A DNA stretch of 10,061 nt from Phoronis ovalis (GCA_028565635.1 JAOXYB010068456.1:1-10061); one strand, 5' to 3'; numbered from the stretch's first letter, positions 1-6,903 are shown. The notes: generated by a model not told the origin, from the sequence alone. Program-made: numbers and translations.

Positions 1-450
1 GGCTTCGATGAGTTTTCCAATGGCTTCGTCATATTCGCACTGTTGGATAATGTCGCAAATGCGGTCGTAGAACTTGTCGATGGTTTCGTCGGCCTTTTGT
101 TTCGTGAAACATAGTTTCATTCTTGCTGCGTTCCATGACCCTTCGGTCCCATCTTTCTTGGCACAAATACCATCGAATAGCACCCACAGTGGATCCATCT
201 GTTTGTCGTCGTCGTCAGTAAATGGATGGTTGGCATGTTTTACGTAAGCATCTGGGCCCATCCACATCAAGACTTTATCGACCTTGTGTCGTTCATCTAG
301 CCCTTCATAGCAGTTGAGAATCTTGTTGGTTATGGTATTAAACCGTATATAGTCATTGTACAGTTTGCTGGTGAAATCAAGTTGTTTAGGCATTTCTACC
401 CCATGTAGTTTTGCTCTTGCAGCTGTTTCAATCTTGTCCCTGGTGGCCAT
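1..450 (-). CDS. gag: Retrotransposon Gag polyprotein, N-terminal 150 residues
   Basis: Gag is the structural protein of the retrotransposon particle, which packages the element's RNA. The frame starts at ATG 448-450 (MATRDKIETAARAKLHGVEM..) and stays open for 150 codons to the window edge. The composition is hydrophilic and rich in K, D and E, with Trp-Met (LMWMGPDAY) and Leu-Trp-Val-Leu-Phe (DPLWVLFDGI) stretches and a Phe-Tyr-Asp-Arg motif near residue 133. These resemble the helical capsid-like region of Ty3/Gypsy Gag. No zinc knuckle is reached before the edge. The frame is also open for about 20 codons upstream of this ATG without another Met, back to a stop at 517-519. Context (LTR, PBS and spacing) is stronger evidence than the sequence itself. 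No stop or shift is seen inside the 150 codons, so the copy may be fairly young. Confidence 0.75.
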   Translation of the reverse strand, partial: MATRDKIETAARAKLHGVEMPKQLDFTSKLYNDYIRFNTITNKILNCYEGLDERHKVDKVLMWMGPDAYVKHANHPFTDDDDKQMDPLWVLFDGICAKKDGTEGSWNAARMKLCFTKQKADETIDKFYDRICDIIQQCEYDEAIGKLIEA

Positions 451-765
451 GTTGAACTTGAGGACTGCACTCTTGAGTAATACCTTTGTATCAGTTAGAT
501 CAGAGTTTTTTTTTCTTCAGTTCTATATTTATATGGCTCGCTGACAATTTTTGAACAGCTTCAGCACATGGATTTGATTTTGCCGTTGGTCCCTTTAGTA
601 GGGACTCTTAATTGATTGTCTACCACACTGTACACAGTCACTGTATATCCGCCATCTTGAAAATTGGGTCAAACAGAGTCACAGAGTTAACGAGGTTATA
701 ACTGGTCTTAATGTCACTTCTGGAAATTCCTGCTGTGCCAGGAATCACTTCTGTATGCCACTCCA
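451..765 (-). other. Retrotransposon leader between PBS and gag
   Basis: The roughly 315-bp stretch holds no intact long frame. A stop-free stretch of about 35 codons (roughly 507-617) lies in a neighbouring frame and meets the gag frame at a run of nine A on the minus strand (506-514). This leaves open whether the original gag start was further upstream and this copy has suffered a one-base slip. A plain untranslated leader is the simpler reading. Confidence 0.5.
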
Positions 766-782
766 GACGTCTGGGGTCACCA
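766..782 (-). other. Primer-binding site, tRNA-Trp-like
   Basis: Directly after the LTR the minus strand reads TGGTGACCCCAGACGTC. The first ten bases match the complement of the animal tRNA-Trp 3' end (..GGGGTCACCA). An extra A then interrupts the match before GACGT resumes. A tRNA-Trp primer is, as I recall it, typical of CsRn1-like Ty3/Gypsy elements. The extra A may be a mutation or a lineage-specific tRNA difference. Confidence 0.65.
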
Positions 783-832
783 TGTGTTATATTGCGTATG
801 GTTGTAGAGACAACATATGTTTAGTCTACTAT

Positions 833-838
833 TTTATT
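833..838 (-). terminator. LTR polyadenylation signal AATAAA
   Basis: The minus strand reads CAATAAAATAG, giving a perfect AATAAA about 65 bp after the presumed start of R. It is the expected processing signal of the retrotransposon transcript. Because MBIP is transcribed in the same direction, it could also end MBIP transcripts early. Confidence 0.6.
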
Positions 839-927
839 GAGGAGCGCACATACAGACATCTTACTACAATGTGGCTGTTTACCGGAAGAGCGTGGGTAAG
901 GTCAAGGTTACTGCTAAACAGTGTTAT

Positions 928-941
928 CTTATATGACCAAT
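928..941 (-). promoter_or_regulatory. LTR promoter: inverted CCAAT box and TATA box
   Basis: The minus strand reads ATTGGTCATATAAG. It pairs an inverted CCAAT box (937-941) with a TATA-like CATATAAG (928-935) about 50 bp into the LTR. Transcription would start roughly 25-30 bp further left, near position 900, defining the start of R. This is inferred from motif spacing only. Confidence 0.5.
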
Positions 942-1014
942 AGATGGCACTATCATTTACACCTAACAACTACAGGAGTATCATGACAGCTCGACTGTTT
1001 ATTTTGCAACACAC

Positions 1015-1092
1015 CTGATTATTTTTTGTGGTGCTGTTTCTACTTTTGTGATCTTTTGGATAATCTATTCGTTGCTTTTTCATAGGCGGTGA
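1015..1092 (-). CDS. MBIP: MBIP exon (26 codons, basic linker before the C-terminal helix)
   Basis: The acceptor is ..AATTTTCAG before 1092 and the donor is CAG|GTGTGT after 1015, with phase 0 at both ends. The exon begins SPPMKKQRIDYP and corresponds to the basic stretch (GKRRKVQPP in human) that follows the SPEYF motif of MBIP. In human MBIP a conserved YSLAELDEKI helix comes next. It is absent here, so at least one more exon must lie to the left, beyond the retrotransposon. If the donor were skipped, the frame would add 14 codons and stop at 970-972, inside the LTR. Confidence 0.75.
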
Positions 1093-1428
1093 CTGAAAAT
1101 TAAGTAGGAATACATCAACACTGTACTTTTGTTATAAAAAGTAATTTTATAGGAAGCTAACTACATGTATCCACACATTTAAAAACTACAACAACAAGAA
1201 GACAGTGCAAAAAAGAAATCACTTGAAGTCAAATGAAGACCCAGCTAGCTATAAATAAATGCATTTTGTTTTCCACAATGAAATTGTTTTTATGCAAATT
1301 ACTCTTTGTAGTTCAGATCACAATAACTTTTTCCTAATTTTGATTTTGCATACAAGTAAAGTTATTATAGTTACAGTTATACAAGTTTCAGAAACTGACA
1401 ACTACACCACAACTTATAAGTAGCTTAC

Positions 1429-1509
1429 CAAAATAGTAAAGTATTCGGGCGATATACTTTCCAAGAATAAAATTCTGTTTTCCAAACTTTTGATTCTGTC
1501 ATATAAATT
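1429..1509 (-). CDS. MBIP: MBIP exon with coiled-coil segment and SPEYF motif
   Basis: The exon contains IKSLENRILFLESISPEYF, which matches the human MBIP segment IKKLEDKILELEGISPEYF almost residue for residue. This is part of the leucine-zipper-like region. The donor TTTTG|GTAAGC follows 1429 and is good. The acceptor is less certain. AG at 1510-1511 gives phase 0 and the extra residues NLYDR, which align with human DIYQR. AG at 1496-1497 would give an exon starting at 1495 in another phase. Neither has a strong polypyrimidine tract. Homology favours the 1509 start. It joins the next exon (1092) in phase 0. Confidence 0.85.
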
Positions 1510-1677
1510 CTTTTTTGTGTTATGTGATAAATCTACAAAATAATTGTTCACAAAATAAAGAAAATGTTAATGTTTGCATGCATATTATTCACTTTCAGTG
1601 ACAGTTTTATATAATATAAAATTTCAACCATTAACAAATAACTATTCAAATAAATGTTGTAAATATTCTTTCTATAA

Positions 1678-1834
1678 CAGGGCTGCACAACATCCACCAA
1701 TCTGCAGTCTAATATGAACAATTTACAAATGTTACTCACCAAGTTTGTTGGAACCAACGAACTGGGTCCAAATAAAAGGTTTTAGGTGAATGAAAAACGA
1801 TTGTATGCGATAATCAGCACGTTAGGCAGCCCTG
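1678..1834 (+). repeat. Short element flanked by inverted CAGGGCTGC / GCAGCCCTG
   Basis: Perfect 9-bp inverted ends (10 bp if the flanking A..T pair is counted) bound a 157-bp AT-rich segment inside an MBIP intron. CAGGG..CCCTG ends are seen in hAT-type MITEs. However, the 8-bp flanks (ttctataa and tacaactt) do not match, so no target-site duplication is visible. It may be an old MITE or a chance pairing. Confidence 0.3.
1740..1761 (-). CDS. MBIP: Candidate MBIP micro-exon (weak)
   Basis: Human MBIP has a short GGPVPRD stretch between the segments encoded by 2296-2448 and 1429-1509. A 22-nt piece with acceptor CCCAG and donor TTG|GTGAGT encodes SLVPTNL and is the only place in this gap where the minus strand can encode Val-Pro. 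Its left side joins the next exon in phase 0. Its right side does not: exon 2296-2448 leaves one base over, and this piece supplies one more where two are needed. It also lies inside a possible inverted-repeat element (1678-1834). It may be a true exon with an indel, or chance. Confidence 0.3.
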
Positions 1835-2295
1835 TACAACTTGTATGAACATCTGCAGTTGTTTTTGTTCGGTGCTTGCCTTTGTTTAATTATAAATAAT
1901 TCTTTTACTGTGTAAATTAACAGTGAGTTTATTGCTTGAATTCTTTTACGGTAATTGTATGTATGAGTGCAATTATGCATCACTTATCTATTGTTATTGA
2001 ACTACTTTGGCTTACCATCAATATCTATATATGTTCTTTTCATGCAGCAACAGTGTATCCGTGTGCTATGCAATTACCAATGTCAGCACTCTATTCATAA
2101 AATGAATTCATCTAATTGATGTACATAATTGTCCTCATACATACAATCACTGCCAAAGAATTTGTATGTTACATATATCATGCATCCTACGAAGAACAAA
2201 TTTCTATTTATTGCTAAATGTTGTCAGACAGAAGGTGTAAAGGCATATTGTTTATTCAAAACGAGAGAGTTCAAAGAGTATCCACGAAAACTTAC

Positions 2296-2448
2296 TCTGG
2301 TCTAGCTTTGTGTGACTTTCCATATTTCTAAGTCTCTCATCAATAGCACTTTCTGACAGCTCACCAGATGAAACATTCCTATCGTCGTGTATCAAGTTAT
2401 TTGAGAATTGTCTTGTCTGTGGACCATATGGATTTACAACCTTGGAAA
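2296..2448 (-). CDS. MBIP: MBIP exon with the conserved NPYGPQTR core
   Basis: The acceptor TTTCTGCTGTAG and the perfect donor A|GTAAGT bound 153 nt in phase 1/1. With the base carried over from the previous exon it reads VSKVVNPYGPQTR, against VSRVVNTYGPQTR in human MBIP, the most conserved stretch of the protein. Its end, AIDERLRNMESHTKL, matches AVEERLQNIEAHLRL. The middle part, rich in Asn and Ser, is not conserved. This exon is the main anchor for naming the gene. Confidence 0.92.
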
Positions 2449-3268
2449 CTACAGCAGAAATGAAAATATGATATAAAAGTATTTTACATATGACAGTACA
2501 ATCTGAAATAGCTTTTATGTGAAAGTGTCACTGTTACTATTCGACTTTATTTTTGAAACTGAATTTTATGTTTTAGTATATAACACATAAATTGGATTGC
2601 TGCAGATAAATGTATTTACTACTTTTTAATCATGCCATTTGTTAGGAATGGTGCTATAGGTATAGATATGGTTCTTGAAAGGAGACATCCCAATGGTGGG
2701 CCATTGTTGATCTTGAGGTCAAATCAGGGTCAATTTCTGAAATAGCTGTAAATGTTCAAAAATGATGTTATTAGATCACCCAGCAATTATTTGATGACCT
2801 TATAACAATTTTTATTTCTTGACTTTACCATTAATTTCTTTGGGTGTTCAGGTTTGTGATTTGACTACTGATAACCCAAGTTGCAAACAATTTACTGAGG
2901 TCAAAAGATCATTTAGAAGTCAAAAGGTAAAAACTGCTGATACTTTGAAAAAGAGGTTTTTATGTCATTTGGAAATCATTCAGATGCCATGGTGTCACAA
3001 ATAAAAAGATTTCAAAAACATGGTTAAAGGGTCATTTATTAGCACTTTTTTTCATGAATCAGATGTTTACATCTTAGTATTTTGGGTTGGGTTAACATCA
3101 GTGATATCTTTGAGGTCAAGGAATTTTTCAGATCATTGGGGGTCAATTATTAGGATGTTTTTTTAGATTAATGTGGTTTACATTGAATTATATCAGGATA
3201 CTTTAATTTAAGGCTAACTTATTTTTCTCGAGATTGACTGTAATTCACAAAAAGACATGACTGTTTAC
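2449..3268 (-). other. MBIP intron, AT-rich, with recurrent GGTCA words
   Basis: This is the longest MBIP intron visible (820 bp). The plus strand repeats AGGTCA or GGGTCA-type words (near 2715, 2726, 2897, 3028, 3112 and 3137), separated by irregular AT-rich spacers. It looks like a decayed simple or satellite repeat. The 61-codon ORF inside it (2819-3004, plus) has no recognisable features. Confidence 0.5.
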
Positions 3269-3340
3269 CCTTTACATGACTTGTACAACCAGCTCTTGGT
3301 ACAAATATGGCACTTGTTCTTGCACATGTACTTTCTGTAG
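3269..3340 (-). CDS. MBIP: MBIP exon with CARTSAIF motif
   Basis: The acceptor GTATTTTCAG and donor AAAGG|GTAAAC bound 72 nt in phase 1/1. It encodes ESTCARTSAIFVPRAG..SHVK, matching human NSCARTDAIFTPYPGFKSHVK. Human MBIP runs straight on into VSRVVN; here the same junction (HVK|VSKVVN) is recreated exactly by splicing to 2448. The Cys-Ala-Arg-Thr motif is conserved, but its role is not known to me. Confidence 0.92.
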
Positions 3341-3505
3341 CTGAAAATACATAATTATTTGCACTTTTAGATATATCAGACAGCAACCATACCTGAAATC
3401 AGTTCTAGAAGTTGTGCAGTACTTCAATAGATATTTAAATAGCAGATTACATTATGTAGTAGGGCATTATTACCATTATTATCACTAGTTCTGCTGCAAA
3501 CGTAC

Positions 3506-3599
3506 CTTCCTCAGTGTCAAATGTACAAAATTCTTTTAAGTTACTTTCGTCTGTATCTGTTTGTTTCTTTTCTATAAATGCTGCAATCCTTCGATCAAT
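3506..3599 (-). CDS. MBIP: MBIP exon with EIDRRIxAFIE motif
   Basis: The acceptor TTCATTTAG and donor GGAAG|GTACGT bound 94 nt, starting in phase 0 and leaving one base. It encodes IDRRIAAFIEKKQ..LKEFC, matching human IDRRISAFIERKQ..VREFC. The helix is amphipathic with Arg-Arg and Lys-Lys pairs. The downstream end is acidic and differs from human. Its junctions to 3980 (LE|IDRR) and 3340 (a Gly/Ala codon split 1+2) are both in phase. Confidence 0.92.
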
Positions 3600-3979
3600 C
3601 TAAATGAAATTAAAAGCAATTTTCAGTTATGCAACCACATTCCCTTGTATTTGATTCAGTTGCCGAGGGAGCAGCTGAAAGTATGGCACTGTATGTGCGC
3701 CCAAGGCCGGGAAGGGGCACATAAGCAATGAGTATTAATGGTAAGAAAATGTGTAATGAAATTAAAGTTCTAAAGAGCAGAAAAATATTTACAAACTAAA
3801 AGCAGTATCATGTTCGTAAGCCCTTCATGAGGATTTAAATTGATAATAATAAAACATGATGTATGGGAGGAATTATTACTTTAATGACTATACAAGTAAT
3901 ACCAAATACAAAAATAACTTTTATTCTGTTCAACAAACACGTCATTATACAAACATCATTTTGATAAATAAATAAATAC

Positions 3980-4153
3980 CTCTAATTTATTGGCTTTAAT
4001 TTGGACCAAAGCAGGATCTATTTCTGGTAGAATATTTTTAGGTATTAGTGGATGCTTTTCTTTGGAGTCATCAGCAAAGGTTGGTCCAGTGCCCGATTCA
4101 ATGATGTCAACATCAACTTCATCCTGCCTCGTTTGAAACTTTCCTGTTATGTC
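3980..4153 (-). CDS. MBIP: MBIP exon ending in DPALVQIKANKLE
   Basis: The acceptor GATATTTTAG and donor GAG|GTATTT bound 174 nt, 58 codons, phase 0/0. The first 40 residues are acidic, variable and probably disordered (TRQDEVDVDIIESG..). The end, IDPALVQIKANKLE, matches human FDPEVVQIKAGKAE and leads straight into IDRR in the next exon, as in human. The plus-strand ORF at 4052-4234 is a shadow of this exon. Confidence 0.9.
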
Positions 4154-4389
4154 CTAAAATATCATGTCAGACATCAATTCACATTCGAAAAGTATAAGTT
4201 CAACATAAACTTGTATACCAAAAATAATGCATAACATAATGTGACCACTTTAGAAATTACCTTTATCACACAATATCATAGTTCATGCAGCATTTAAATT
4301 TTAATGCAGGTACATAAGTGGAAGATTATATAATTCAGGCAGCAAATAATAGTCTACTTGCTTGGTAATGAAAATGTTTAATATGTTAC

Positions 4390-4494
4390 CTGCAAACTAA
4401 TAATTAGATTCTCCAGCCTATTCTGCGTAGTTCCTTTCTGAGTGCAGTGGGCAACTTTGTCTAAGTTAAAACTAATAGCATTCTTACAACATGC
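4390..4494 (-). CDS. MBIP: MBIP exon, N-terminal helical region
   Basis: The acceptor AAATTTTAG and donor CAG|GTAACA bound 105 nt, 35 codons, phase 0/0. KNAISFNLDK..LENLIISLQ can be aligned without gaps to human KITIDWNKLQ..LEQHILYLQ over about 32 residues, with few identities (K, I, N, LE, I, LQ). This is the divergent N-terminal domain, so assignment leans on gene context and phase. A Cys-Cys pair at its start and another Cys are not found in human. Confidence 0.75.
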
Positions 4495-4686
4495 CTAAAA
4501 TTTTTAATATAATAAACAAAGTATTAATTTTATAATTAAGGAAGGAAATCATTTGGTGTACATTACATTGGACTACAGCGAGTTGATTTATAGCTACCCC
4601 TTACAATATGTTTTCTAAACAATACACTTTCTGTGTAATATTGATTCATTCAAAAGACAAGTTATCTAGGTAGTCTTAGCTAGTAA

Positions 4687-4750
4687 TAGTCCTGGTTCAC
4701 AAGTCAGAGTATCAAGAGCTAGTGCAGAACGTCATGAACCAGGAGGACTA
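4687..4750. repeat. Imperfect hairpin in MBIP intron 1
   Basis: TAGTCCTGGTTCA on the left pairs with TGAACCAGG..ACTA on the right (arms 4687-4699 and 4735-4750, with a 3-nt bulge). With the second inverted repeat at 4844-4897 it suggests a small non-autonomous element or structured intronic repeat. Confidence 0.4.
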
Positions 4751-4843
4751 AGGTATGCATAACAATTCCACTGACAATATCACTGACACTGAGGGGACCT
4801 GACGGTCATAGGGACCGCACTAAGCCAGGTTACCAGTTCTGAT

Positions 4844-4897
4844 AATAGGCCCAATATCTGACATATTGCATTGTCTTGGGATTATATTGGGCCTATT
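4844..4897. repeat. Perfect 14-bp inverted repeat in MBIP intron 1
   Basis: AATAGGCCCAATAT at 4844-4857 is exactly complementary to 4884-4897, with a 26-nt spacer. A perfect 14-bp stem with a GGGCCT core in AT-rich DNA is unlikely by chance and may be part of a MITE. Confidence 0.6.
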
Positions 4898-4964
4898 TTT
4901 TACCATGTACGAAATAAATAACATGTAATGATGTACATGTCAAAGAAATAATTATCATACTCAC

Positions 4965-5156
4965 ACATTTCGCAAATTCTTCAAACAATTTTAGCACTTG
5001 TAGACATTGACATTGCATAATTGAATTCTGAGTTAATTTAAGACCGTTTAACTTTAAGTAAAAGAAATATATACAGAAAGTCCACCACAGTGGCAATTTC
5101 ACGTCTTTCTCATCTAACCGCTCTTTTGCATTGGAGGCGTAGAAATAGTTATACAT
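4965..5156 (-). CDS. MBIP: MBIP first coding exon; MAP3K12-binding inhibitory protein 1, gene overview
   Basis: MBIP is a nuclear and cytoplasmic protein that binds and inhibits the kinase MAP3K12 (DLK/ZPK), so dampening JNK signalling. It is also a subunit of the metazoan ATAC histone acetyltransferase complex. This exon gives 64 codons from the first Met after an in-frame stop upstream, up to donor TGT|GTGAGT. The C-terminal part (MQCQCLQVLKLFEEFAKC) fits the weakly conserved N-terminal helix of human MBIP. The first 45 residues have no human counterpart I recognise and include an aromatic-hydrophobic stretch (LPLWWTFCIYFFYLKL). A later in-frame Met (residue 47) is an alternative start, and a pyrimidine-rich AG inside the exon could mark a hidden acceptor. 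Visible coding length is about 316 codons, against 344 in human. No TATA box is evident upstream. Confidence 0.65.
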
Positions 5157-5819
5157 CCGAAAAGCTTTACGATGACCGCAAAACAGGTATTTCTGTAATT
5201 TTTACTCTGTTATGCTAATTGTCAAAGTATACATTGCTTAATGTGTGAGAATTTGTGTTTGTGTACTTGCGCAATCTTATGTAGACCACCGGGAGTTGAT
5301 CAAGATATTAACCTTCGAACCTTTATCATCTTGCTTCTTGGACTTTTCGAATCACTTTGAACTTGAAGTTTGATTATAAAATCTGGCAAAACCCCAAGGT
5401 CAACCTATTTCACGGTTTCACTCCAGTTTTATCAGGAGTGTAGTGACCCGGTGTAGTGCAAAATTATGGGGAGGGGCACAGATATGATTCCAGGTGCCTA
5501 AAATCCAGATCCTGTAAAAAAATTTATCCTCCCAAATATTTTTGAAATACATTTTTGTTTACTCTTGTCTTTTGAGTTATGATCTTTAAAATTGTAAAAA
5601 TAGTGGCAATATCATAAACTTGTCGAGCCTTGTTCTTAATACAGAATCGATGCTTTTTTGAAATTTTGTTTTGGGGTTCATTTTATTTTTAATATGTGAA
5701 ATTAATATTTTATCAGCATTGTTATTGAAGCATGCTTTTAAATACTGGCAATACAGTGAGTTATTCCTAGGGGGCACTGCAATCCAAAGTGGTTATATAT
5801 TGATGCGGTGCCGCCCTAT
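5157..5819. other. MBIP 5' flank, no gene seen
   Basis: This should hold the MBIP 5' untranslated region and promoter. I see no clear TATA or initiator and no divergent gene. A small hairpin (CACTCC..GGAGTG) lies near 5419-5436, and the region right of about 5450 looks repetitive. The short ORFs here (5586-5777 minus, 5671-5961 plus) show no domain signs. Confidence 0.5.
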
Positions 5820-6080
5820 GGGGTATGGTTTTTCAGGGTCCTTGCTTGCAACCGGGTATATATTTCAGCCCTGGACGCTCGCAACGGGGTATATTTTTTG
5901 CTCACTGCTAACAATGGGCCCTGAAATTCTAACGAGTCGAGAAAATCATGTTTGCTTGTAAAGGGGTATGTTTTATGCCATGGGTGTTACTAAAGGGGTA
6001 TGTTTTAACCATCTTTCCTGACAACGAGCTAAGTTTTTAGCCATATTTTCAGACAACGGGTATGTTTTTTGCCATAGCTG
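5820..6080 (+). repeat. Degenerate tandem repeat, about 32 bp, GGGGTATNTTTT core
   Basis: The word GGGGTAT followed by a T-rich run and often GCCAT recurs at 5820, 5853, 5886, 5963, 5995 and 6058, with decayed units between (near 5915 and 6027). Spacing is 31-33 bp. Units often begin with ACAAC or AAA before the G run. It behaves like an ageing minisatellite. Confidence 0.7.
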
Positions 6081-6228
6081 ATTTACAATGATATAGGGTT
6101 TTGAGGCCTCGGCCGCAGCCCTGTATCATAAATTGGCCAAGTGTCCCCCCGGGAGTTACTTTAATACTCCAGGCGAAAAGGTACTCAGGGTTCCGTCTAT
6201 ATTAGGGATGTGCCGTTACAGTGCACCC

Positions 6229-6350
6229 AGTTTTTTTAGCAACTTAGCAGAGAGATTCCGGTTTTTTGATCAAATAAGCAGAGAGGATCCAGTTTTTGAC
6301 CAAATTAGCAATGTGGATCCAGTTTTTTAATAAATAAGCTGAGTTGATCT
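6229..6350 (+). repeat. 30-bp tandem repeat, four units
   Basis: Units start at 6229, 6259, 6289 and 6319 with (C/G)GTTTTTTGA.CAAAT.AGCA..G.GGATC. The period is exactly 30 bp, so the plus frame stays open and shows a 10-residue repeat (DPVFDQISNV). That explains the 65-codon ORF at 6133-6330, which I do not regard as a gene. A stray unit with AGGATCCGGTTTTT follows near 6450. Confidence 0.8.
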
Positions 6351-6842
6351 AAAATAAACTTGTTTTCCTATGTACATAATACTAGCAATCAGATTTTTTA
6401 ACAAAAAAAGTTAAGCAAACCGTTTTTTTCGACAGGAATAAATAGTAAGGAGGATCCGGTTTTTAAGTCTGTGCCTTATACCCTAATTTTGTGAAGTACC
6501 CGTGGGGTTACTTACAGGCTGTCTCTTGATTTACCAGCATGAGGATAATATATGTAACATAAAATGTCAATAAATGTCCACAGCTGTTTCAAAATCTGTC
6601 TAAATAAGCATTACATACAAAATCAATAAAAAAGTTGCAAGTAGCAGGACAGAATGTGTTGATGAAATGTAAGCTTCTGAACAATTTTTAATTCTAATTT
6701 TATAGTTGTAATAATTTGAATACAAATTATATATCTCCCTGGAACCTTCATCTCCAAGAAACGAAAGGGTCATGTCCTTCATCGCCCGGAATATGCATAT
6801 TGTATCTACTTCTAACACTGGACAAGCCATTTATTTATCATA
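6351..6842. other. No gene seen
   Basis: AT-rich DNA with one decayed unit of the preceding repeat. A 76-codon minus ORF (6600-6830) starts right after the LINE tail. It has a hydrophobic end but no recognisable family, and no convincing splice signals. Confidence 0.4.
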
Positions 6843-6872
6843 CATGAATGAATGAATATTTTATGAAAGTTA

Positions 6873-6903
6873 GATGCAAATTGCATCCAGCCTCAGTGAG
6901 GCT
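6873..6903. repeat. Two adjacent 15-bp perfect palindromes in the LINE 3' UTR
   Basis: GATGCAAATTGCATC (6873-6887) and AGCCTCAGTGAGGCT (6889-6903) are each 7+1+7 perfect palindromes separated by one base. In LINE RNA they would form two stacked hairpins next to the 3' tail, the position where some LINE reverse transcriptases recognise their template. Confidence 0.8.

Larger units (their letters stand above)
1..988 (-). mobile_element. Ty3/Gypsy-like LTR retrotransposon, 5' part
   Basis: Reading right to left, the order is LTR, primer-binding site, leader and gag, which is the canonical 5' half of an LTR retrotransposon. The element continues past the left window edge, so pol and the 3' LTR are not visible. 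The PBS resembles the 3' end of tRNA-Trp, the primer I recall for the CsRn1/Kabuki branch of Ty3/Gypsy; without pol the clade is an inference. The element lies inside an intron of the MBIP gene, in the same orientation. The 5 bp next to the LTR start (989-993, gctcg) should recur at the far end if this is an intact insertion with a target-site duplication. Confidence 0.85.
783..988 (-). repeat. 5' long terminal repeat
   Basis: On the minus strand the segment starts TGTCATGATACTCC and ends ATAACACA, so it has TG..CA termini. Its right end (minus-strand 3' end) abuts a TGG-starting primer-binding site at 782. It contains an inverted CCAAT box, a TATA-like box and AATAAA in the order expected for U3-R-U5. 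At 206 bp it is a short LTR, which fits this superfamily. The 3' border could shift by one or two bases because the terminal sequence is ACACA. The other LTR copy is outside the window, so the borders rest on internal signals only. Confidence 0.8.

Noticed and set aside
356-544. 62-codon plus-strand ORF
   Set aside because: It is antisense to the retrotransposon gag frame and leader, a shadow frame.
755-943. 62-codon plus-strand ORF
   Set aside because: It lies across the LTR and primer-binding site in antisense.
1548-1757. 69-codon minus ORF as a gene
   Set aside because: It reads through a donor-like GTGAGT into AT-rich intron; only its first codons overlap the candidate micro-exon.
2819-3004. 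61-codon plus ORF inside an MBIP intron
   Set aside because: Low-complexity AT-rich repeat without domain features; ordinary chance ORF.
4052-4234. 60-codon plus ORF
   Set aside because: Antisense to a well-supported MBIP exon.
5671-5961. 96-codon plus ORF, the longest in the window
   Set aside because: Its second half is the degenerate GGGGTAT repeat and the first half has no domain or splice support.
6133-6330. 65-codon plus ORF with a 10-residue repeat as a repeat protein
   Set aside because: The repeat comes from a 30-bp minisatellite whose period happens to be a multiple of three; neighbouring units decay with stops.
6600-6830. 76-codon minus ORF (MACPVLEVDT..) as a small gene
   Set aside because: It starts next to a LINE tail; no family, no conserved motif and no convincing donor. 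Kept only as a mention.
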